Source: Branchinecta lynchi
Taxonomy: Eukaryota > Arthropoda > Branchiopoda > Anostraca > Branchinectidae
Length of the DNA: 64,000 nt
Direction of reading: 5' to 3'
NCBI GenBank assembly: GCA_023053575.1
Contig: JAKZAP010000001.1
Span: 19,920,533-19,984,532, forward strand
Shown: in pieces, positions 56,748 through 64,000 of the stretch
How the letters are laid out: every line of letters starts with the position of its first letter
Numbering within the stretch: position 1 is the stretch's first letter
Program-made: the position numbers and the translations under genes
The notes under the pieces: model-generated
What the model was told of the DNA's origin: nothing
Databases searched by the model: none
The model's input: the letters and a program-made list of their open reading frames with translations, nothing else

Positions 56748-59718
56748 TTTTTATGGCACTTGAGCTTACTCAAGTGCCATATAGCGATTGTTATTTCTGT
56801 CCGTCAGTCGGTCTGTCGGTCTGTCGGTCTGTCGGTCCCGGTTTTGCTAGTTCGGGCACTTCCAGATAAGCTAGGACGATGAAACTTGGCAAGCATATCA
56901 GGAACTGGACCAGATTAAATTAGAAATTGTCGCTTCCTCGATCCGACCATCTGGAGGGGAGTGGAGGGAGGGGGAATCCGGAAAAAATAGGAAAAATGAG
57001 ATATTTTTAGCTTACGAACGGGTGATCGGATCTTAATGAAACTTAATACATGGAAGGACTTCGTGTCTCAGACCCTCCATTTTAAATCCAGACCGGATCC
57101 GGTGACACTGGGGGGAGTTAGAGGGGGAAACCGGAAATCTTGGAAAACACTTAGAGTGGAGGGATCCGAATGAAAATTGGTGGAAAGTACAAGCAAAAGT
57201 CCTAGATACGTGACTGATATAACCGGAACGGATCCGCTCACTTTGGGGGAGTTGGGGGGGGGAGAAGTCCGAATTTGTAGTGATCCTGCGAGTTCCGTGC
57301 TTCCTGATGTGCTGGGACGATGGAAATTGACAGGCATGTCTGGGACCCGACCAGCTTAAATAGGAGATCACCAATTCCCCGATTCGACCATCTGGGGGGG
57401 GGGGGAGTGGAGGGAGGGTGAAGCCAAAATTTGAGGTATTTTTAGCTTGCGAACGGGTGATCGGATCTTGATGAAAATTGATATTTCGGATGACCTCGTG
57501 TCTCAGACACCTCACTTTAAATCCGGGCCGGATCCGATGACACTGGGGGGAGTTGGAGGAGGGAACCGGAAATTTTGAGAAACGCTTAAAGTGGAGGGAT
57601 CGGGATGAAACTTGGTGGGAAAAACAACCACAGGTCCTAGAAACGTCATTGACATAACCGGACCGGATCAGGGCACTGTGGGGGAGTTGTGGTGGGGAAC
57701 CGGAAATTTTGAGAAACGCTTAAAGTGGAGGGATCGGGATGAAACTTGGTAGGAAAAACAAGCACAGGTCCTAGACACGTCAATGACATAACCGGACCGG
57801 ATCAGGGCACTGTGGGGGAGTTGGGATGGGGGGTCCGGATTTCTAGCGATCCCGCGAGTTTGGCATACTTCCTGGTGTCCTAGGGCGATGAAACTTGGCA
57901 GGTATGTCAAGGATCCGAACAGATTGACTTGAGAACAGCCGTTTCCCCGACCCGACCATCGTGGGGGGAGTGGGTGGATGGGGAGTCCGGAATCTAGTGG
58001 CGTGCATAACTTTTGAACGGGTGATCGGATCTTGATGAAAACTGATATTTAGGATGACCTTGTGTCTCAGACACCTCACTTTAAATCCGGGCCGGATCCG
58101 ATGACACTGGGGGGAGTTGGAGGAGGTAACCGGAAATTTTGAGAAACGCTTAAAGTGGAGGGATCGGGATGAAACTTGGTGGGAAAAACAAGCACAAGTC
58201 CTAGACACGTCATTGACATAACCGGACCGGATCCGATGACACTGGGAGGAGTTGGAGGAAGGAACCGGAAATTTTGAGAAAAGCTTAAAGTGGAGGGATC
58301 GGGATGAAACTTGGTGGGAAAAACAAGCACAGGTCCTCGACACGTCATTGACATAACCGGACCGGATCAAGGCACTGTGGGGGAGTTGGGGTGGGGGTCC
58401 GGATTTCTAGCGATCCCGCGAGTTCGGCATACTTCCTGATGTCCTAGGGCGATGAAACTTGGCAGGTATGTCAGGGATCCGAACAGATTGACTTGAGAAC
58501 AGCCGTTTCCCCGACCCGACCATCGTGGGGGGAGTGGGTGGATGGGGAGTCCGGAATCTAGTGGCGTGCATAACTTTTAAACGGGTGATCGGATTTGAAT
58601 GAAACTTGTCTGGTGAGCTATCCCCTCGGACGTTCAGTGTCACGTCCGAGTCGGGTCCGATACCTGTGGGGATGGGGGGGGGGGGGTGGAAAACTCAAGA
58701 AACTCTAAAAGTAGAGGGATTGGGACAAGCATTAGGCCTAGATGAAATTGACGGAGCCAGATGGTTTCGGGGCTCTGTGGGGGGAGTTGGAGGGGGTTTC
58801 CTGGAATTCCGATAGTCGTGAGTTAGAATAGTTCCAGATGTAAAACGACAACGAAACTTTGCAGGCATATTAGCGACCCGAATTATCTTGACTTAAAAAC
58901 CTGACACAACATACCCCCGTAAACTTCCGTTCCTAGATCCGAGCATTTTTGGGGGAGCAAGAGAAGAGAAATATTGACTTCTATAAATTGCGAACGAGTG
59001 GTCTGATTCGAGTGAAACTTCATGGGTGAAACGAATCGATGGCCTCGACATGTAAAACATGCGTTCGAACCATATGCGACCACGATTAGGGGAATTGGGG
59101 GTGGGGGGACTTTTGACATGCACAAAAACCAAACGGATGGACCGAATGAGATGCAATTCGACAGTGCCGAGTTTATGCGGCCTAGATTTGTTATTTGGCG
59201 TCTGGGCCGGATTCGGCCAAGGTAGGGGGGGGGGGGTACTGGAAACTTGCAGATAGGCTATGCTCCAATTTCAGTCAAACTTGATGAGGGAATTCAGAGA
59301 TTGGGCCCGAACCGGCTCCGAAAACGTTGGTGGGAAGGGGGGGGGTACCGGAACTTTCCAAAAATGCTCAGATTCGAGTGAAACTTGGTAGATGGTATAA
59401 ACGAAGATGCTTTAGGTGGTCGATTTTTTTTTATTCCGAACCAGATTCGGCCACGGTAGGTGGAAATAGAATGAGTACCGGAAATCGTGTAGCACGTCTA
59501 GGGATCAAACAAATGGATTTATTGGGATGAAAGTTTGAACAGTCATGTGCATTTGCAATCGAGACGATGCCGGAAGTGCTCAGAAGTGAGTGAAACTAAA
59601 TATCCTATTTCTATTTCCGAACCGCCTTTTTGGATGGCGGGTGTATTTTGTGACGTTTTCATCTACTTTCTTGTACAGCCTACTCGTACAAGTGCCATAT
59701 GAGCTCGTAGCTCTTGTT
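56748..59718 (+). mobile_element. Family B element B6 (longest copy)
   Basis: Nearly 3 kb. 5' hairpin GGCACTTGAGCTTACTCAAGTGCC-like (56754-56779), then GTCGGTCTGTCGGTCTGTCG. The body is of ~141-bp modules arranged in ~425-bp groups (shared block near 57080, 57505 and 58075), with extra copies of the GATGAAACTTGGTGGG module. A four-module block is duplicated (57833 and 58397, 564 bp apart). The right third is more diverged. Ends ACAAGTGCCATATGAGC, hairpin GAGCTCGTAGCTC, CTTGTT. Confidence 0.9.
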
Positions 59719-59748
59719 CTTTTTCATTTTATGATTTTATTTGTGGGA

Positions 59749-59794
59749 ATGGATGAATGAATTTATTACACACTGTCCTGGGGCTTAAGTGCAG
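59749..59794 (-). repeat. Retroposon tail family K, copy 3
   Basis: Minus-strand GCACTTAAGCCCCAGGACAG, TGTGTAATAAATTCATTC and ATCC matches the other two K copies. It fills the gap between B6 and A9. Confidence 0.55.
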
Positions 59795-59810
59795 TACAAG
59801 AGTAAAAAAT

Positions 59811-60993
59811 ACAAGACCAAAGGTGTCGATGGGATCCGAAAAATCTAATATTTGAATCAGACAATCGATTCTTGTCTTCGCCAGATCCAGTCTTGGACAG
59901 GCTCATCATCAGAGAAAACCATGTTCAGATATACCTCTATAGGCCATATCTATTTTGACGATACTGACCGAGACTTCCTGCCGATTCCCGAGCGAACTAC
60001 TATTCCAGCAAAAAAAACAAATACAGAAACAAAACCAGCGTACCTCCTTATCCCTACAAAGAACATCTAATCAACTTTGAATAAAAGTTTGACTTAAAAA
60101 AAATCCGGTTACAACCGGATTCCGGAATAATTATATGTCCGGGTATAAAACCATTGTCATATACCGATTCAGCCTCTCTTCTTACCCCTTAATCTGTCAT
60201 CTAATCGAACTTTTGCTTTTAACAAATTTTCCGGTTTTGGCCGGATTCCGGGCGAACTAGTTGTCCGGCGAGAAAATGATTTTCACCATCGTGTTCGGCA
60301 TGTTTTTTTACCCATAATTCAAACATTTAATCAACTTCAAATTAAACTTTTACTTTTACCAACTTTCCGGTTTTCGCCGGATTCCGGGCGAACTACATGT
60401 CCGGGTAGAAAACTGTTTTCACGTAAGTGTTCACCATGTCTTCTTACCCTAAATCGAACATCTAATCAACTCGAAATAAAACTTTTAATTTTGACAAACT
60501 TTCCGGTTTCGGCCGGATTCTGGGCGAACTACTTGTCCATCGAGAAAATGGTTTTCACCATCGTCTTCAGCATATCTTCCTACCCCTAAATCGAACATCT
60601 AATCAACTTCAAATAAAACTATTACTTTTAACAAACTTTCTGGTTTTGGCCGGATTCCGGGCGAACTACTCGTTCGATGACAAAGTGGTTGTCACCATCG
60701 TGCTCAGCATGTTTTCTTACCCCATAATCGACTATCACATTAGCTGTTTCAAAATATTTTGTTTGCCCCTTAATTTGAACCCCCTCCCCCACCTCTAAAT
60801 GTAGGGCTACAAAACCCATCTACGAACTTGACTGGTCCGACGACCCAACGAATTCTCACACCAAGTTTCATCAAAATATCTGATTCCCTTCGAGAGTTAT
60901 CGTGCTTACAGACTGACAGACGGACGGACGGACAGACGGACAACTTTTGCGATGTCATAGGTATCCCTCCACTTACGTTTTGGGATCCCAAAA
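59811..60993 (-). mobile_element. Family A element A9
   Basis: Reverse copy. Left (3') end ACAAGACCAAAGGTGTCG, TGGGATCCGAAAA; right (5') end TTTTGGGATCCCAAAA (60978-60993). About five core units (CCGGATTCCGGGCGAACTA). GACGGACGGACGGACAGACG is the reverse microsatellite, and CTCTCGAAGGG appears reversed near 60888. Well preserved. Confidence 0.9.
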
Positions 60994-61013
60994 AACATAA
61001 GAAAACAACAAAG

Positions 61014-61110
61014 AACAAGAGCTAGAAGCTTACATGGCACTTGCAAAGCTGGGTAAGAGGATGAAAATATGAATTTGTCAATACGTAGGTTTGTTGTTAT
61101 CATGTTTAAG
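61014..61110 (-). mobile_element. Family B element B7 (3' end fragment)
   Basis: AACAAGAGCTAGAAGCTTAC, ATGGCACTTGCAAAGCTGGG is the B 3' terminus in reverse, followed by the same subterminal sequence as B4 and B5 (GAATTTGTCAAT). The rest of the element is missing. It starts 20 bp from the 5' end of A9. Confidence 0.75.
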
Positions 61111-61372
61111 CAAATAAAACAATAAAGTGGGACTTCTATTTCAGTTAAGAATCGAGATTTCAGTTATTTCAAACGGAACTCCTAAGGTCTCAACAAAACG
61201 GAATTCGTATCCTTGACACTTGTACCGAGCTGGTATATATCCGAGCAATATGCAATCTAGCTTAGAGGTGCTAAGGTAAATCCGGTCTGTGTAACGAAAG
61301 CATTCTTAATTAGAAGTGCCAGCATTTAAGTGAACAAGATAATGTGTAGTTGTTAGATATCAAGGATTTGAA

Positions 61373-61464
61373 CCGGGATTCGAATCGAGGACCTTAAGCT
61401 TTCTAGGTGAGAGCATCCGAAAGCACTTGCCTAGAAAGCGGAAGGTCCTGGTTTCAAACCCCGG
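61373..61464. other. Inverted pair of tRNA-like 3' halves
   Basis: Two 35-bp arms, 61373-61407 and 61430-61464, are inverted copies (29 of 35 bases equal by eye) around a 22-bp spacer. Each carries a T-arm-like word with B-box form: GATTCGAATCCCGG on the minus strand and GGTTTCAAACCCCGG on the plus strand, both after AAGGTCCT. GTGAGAGCATC in the spacer resembles the end of a tRNA D arm. No full cloverleaf with acceptor stem could be drawn, so a tRNA-derived relic is more likely than a gene. Confidence 0.45.
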
Positions 61465-62620
61465 CGAAGAAGCGTGTTTTGTCTTTCAGGTCACTAATTA
61501 TAAATGTTTCAATCGCAACGGCGTCTCCCCTATCAAATTAATTCTTTGGTTTTGTTTTGGTTATCGCCATGAGGCCCGCGCTCGCCCTAGTTTGTCCCGA
61601 GGCTCCGACATAGTCCTAGATTCAATTCAATAATGTATTTCTCGTTTACTTGTCACCTTGTATAATGGTCCCCTCCAAGTAATACCCCTTACGATCATTA
61701 TACGGTACTTGGTTCGAAGGCTGCAAGTGCCATACAAATAACAAACCTAGTGGTCACTCTCGATTTAGAGCTTGCAAAATAAGGCACACGTTTTTCCAGT
61801 CGAGCTACGGCATTTGTTCTGGTCACGTTTTTCCAGCCGAACCACAAGGAAATACGTTTACAGTTACCGATCCTTCATGCCGGAGTTTCAACAGACGGAA
61901 ATAATACAAGGTCGAGTCGCAAGAACAGAAGTGAAGATAAATGACTTCCAAACATCGTCGGCAAAATACGAAACATAGATTAACTGAAAGAAGGAACTTT
62001 TCAAGAAAACAAACAATTCCAAAGGGACAAACCAAGGTCAGACTAGGGTGACATAATAGCTTAGACTTCGCCTACGATACAGCTTGGATAATGCCGACTG
62101 GCCTACCGTCTTTATCTCTTAACAGCCTAATCGAGGTTGATTTGCTAAGGATCTTTCCTCAATATGTGTATACCTTCGGCCGTTCGCAATTGAGAATCTC
62201 GTCCCGACTATGATTATAAAGCCTGGACTTGAATCTAGAAACCGCAAAAAATCGAAACAGCCAATCAGAGGCAAAGGCAACAGGCACGCCATCTTGTGAC
62301 AATACTTAAATCTATTATTAAGCTGCTCGAAGACGCCACAAGAAAGCGTCGACGCAGTCCATCGGCGTTCAACTAGGCACGTGTAATGTGGCATCGAGGC
62401 CTAGGCACATTCTTGTGACGGCCAAAATTCAGATGTGCGTGTTTTTTAGAAATATTTGCAGACCTAAAAAAATCTCCAGACAATTCAATTATTTTCTTAG
62501 AATAAGTTTTTTTTTCTATCAACAGCAAGGGTTGTGCTGTTGGATTTTTTTTTTATGCAAAACTTCCCTTTTGTGACTTAGGAATCACACATGCAATATC
62601 TTAGCTTCCAAGCACACATA
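61465..62620. other. No gene recognised
   Basis: No supported gene. GCAAGTGCCATAC at 61721-61733 recalls the inner 3' repeat of family B, but stands alone. A T-rich patch is at 62508-62555. Confidence 0.35.
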
Positions 62621-63026
62621 CGGCGTATTTTCGCCGTTCACCGAGGACTCCTCTTGAGGAGTCCCCGTGTTTTTATTAGTCCCAGGGACCCCCCCCCCCC
62701 CACGGACGGGGAATGCTACAATTATCATCACCATCATCAAAAAGGACTCCGTTTCAGATTCGGAGGGGCGTTAAACTTTTGCTCGTATCGCTGCACTGTA
62801 AAATTTATTAAGAACAATCAGAATAAACAAAACCACAAATAAAGTGCATCCAGACTAATTCCGTCGACTTTGTATATTTTTTTTTTTTCAAACTAAATTT
62901 CTTATAGATGCATTCCCTGTGTTCTCGTTGTTTTCGTACGTGGAGTCCGCGTAGAGTGACTCCCTCTATTCTCGCCGTTCCCCTTGATTCCCCGAGGAGT
63001 CCTCGGGGAACGGCGAGAATACACCT
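62621..63026. mobile_element. MITE family E, copy 2
   Basis: 406 bp, opposite orientation to copy 1. Ends CGGCGTATTTTCGCCGTTC and GAACGGCGAGAATACACCT are flanked by ATA on both sides (62618-62620, 63027-63029). Subterminal GAGGACTCCTCTTGAGGAGTC and GAGGAGTCCTCGGGG hairpins are kept. A run of C lies at 62688-62701 and a T run near 62877-62889. The 3-bp duplication agrees with copy 1. Confidence 0.9.
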
Positions 63027-63029
63027 ATA

Positions 63030-64000
63030 GCAGCGGTTTTCTATGTCACTGTCTATGCTGTGATGCGGACACGCCGAATGACCAACCAGTACGATAAAGT
63101 AAAGTGTATAAGTATATATATTATATATTACATTATACTGGATCAATTTCAGATACACATAATGTATTGTTTACTAAAAGAAACAACTTTCTTTGACTGA
63201 TTCTTCCAAATACAATATTCCAATTTTAGAGATGGGCCACAGTTTTGCCATGACATAATATAATATTTATTTACATTTAACACCAAGAGGCCATAGCAGA
63301 GTAGCAGAGAGGACTAGGTCTTTAATCACCTATTCCTCATAGTACTCACTAACCCATCCCTCCCATGAACTCCCCCTTAAAGTTTAACCGAAAAGGGCTA
63401 GGATACGACAGTCTAGTTACCCATCACTTGTTCGCTTAAATAATCTTGAAAACCCGATGAAAAAGCGTTAGTTTGTTTTTCTGATATTTCCAAATAATCG
63501 ATTATCCCATTGTGCTTGCCGCTCTTCCCGTTTTTGTGATATCTCTATGGTGCCTGGAACATTTGGCAACAATACCAGCAGCAAACGAGTAAATAAATTG
63601 TGTCTCAAATAAACAAAGAAGTGTCTGCAGTGCCAGATAGTGATAGTGATAGTTTAGTGATTTTCGCGGGCGAATTGTGGACGGATTCACCATGGGAAAG
63701 CGTCCACATTCCCAACGTCCTTACTGAAGACTACTGTGGACAGAATGAAAATCCCCAATAGATGTTGTAATAATTCAATGTATTTGAATCTAAGATGTAA
63801 AAATAAGTTGCCTGTTCAGTTACATTTTAAAAATATTACCACCAATCCTTCACACCCATACATAAAATGAAAAATACCGTCATCTCCCGCCCCGAGCACG
63901 GAAAACAAGTAAAAGCACAAGCCTAGCAATAGGACAGAAACTTCTCCTGCAGTAAAGTCAACCATATAGTCTGAAATGTTCTTGGATACAGCAATCGCGA
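63030..64000. other. No gene recognised
   Basis: AT-rich, with a TATATA-rich patch at 63105-63135. No supported exon or element before the window ends. Confidence 0.4.

Noticed and set aside
57843..58370. 175-codon minus-strand frame, the longest in the window
   Set aside because: Lies wholly in B6 modules. It is open because ~141-bp modules are a multiple of three, and it has no start context or domain.

Overview
The window looks like a piece of an animal (eukaryotic) nuclear genome dominated by interspersed and tandem repeats. No prokaryotic operon, long open reading frame, rRNA gene or CRISPR array is visible; the longest ATG-to-stop frame is about 175 codons and lies inside a repeat. Exon-like signals, LINE reverse-transcriptase relics, MITEs with target-site duplications and pearl/DINE-1-like elements suggest an invertebrate, plausibly marine (cnidarian- or mollusc-like). 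No marker gene fixes the species, so that placement is a guess.

About 30% of the window consists of two repeat families, called A and B here. Family A (nine copies: 6130, 12347, ~14005, 18748, 29541, 39570, 45524, 50844, 59811) starts with the palindrome TTTTGGGATCCCAAAA. It then has a GTCY-type microsatellite, a body of ~137-bp tandem units, a second GGGATCCC palindrome ~20 bp from its end, and the terminus CTTGTT. Family B (seven copies: 7741, 14773, 25568, 33336, 54988, 56748, 61014) starts with TATGGCACTTG in a hairpin and has a long (GTCY)n tract. Its body is built of ~141-bp modules (two-, three- and four-module repeats). The inverted copy CAAGTGCCATA lies just inside a GAGCTC-loop-GAGCTC-type hairpin, followed by the same CTTGTT terminus. 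This is the layout described for non-autonomous Helentrons (DINE-1, pearl-like elements). Several A and B copies lie end to end.

The rest holds other non-autonomous DNA elements. They are a hAT-like 900-bp element with 8-bp target duplication (30731-31630), two pairs of MITEs with 3-bp duplications (42612/44392 and 49916/62621), and a palindromic 155-bp MITE in three copies (10801, 11486, 18337). There are also two foldbacks (9917-10320 and 11729-11926) and several shorter dispersed families. Two LINE relics are recognisable, both on the minus strand: a reverse transcriptase domain with its catalytic motif lost (53499-54326) and a C-terminal fragment (34677-34990). A hammerhead-like RNA motif lies at 20951-21000, and tRNA-like sequences lie at 29480-29540 and 61373-61464.

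Only one host exon can be supported: 40459-40665 on the minus strand, 69 codons, with canonical AG acceptor and GTAAGT donor. It encodes a Ser/Pro-rich segment with a CtBP-type motif and probably belongs to a transcriptional regulator. Its partner exons were not found, so most of the window is probably intronic or intergenic.
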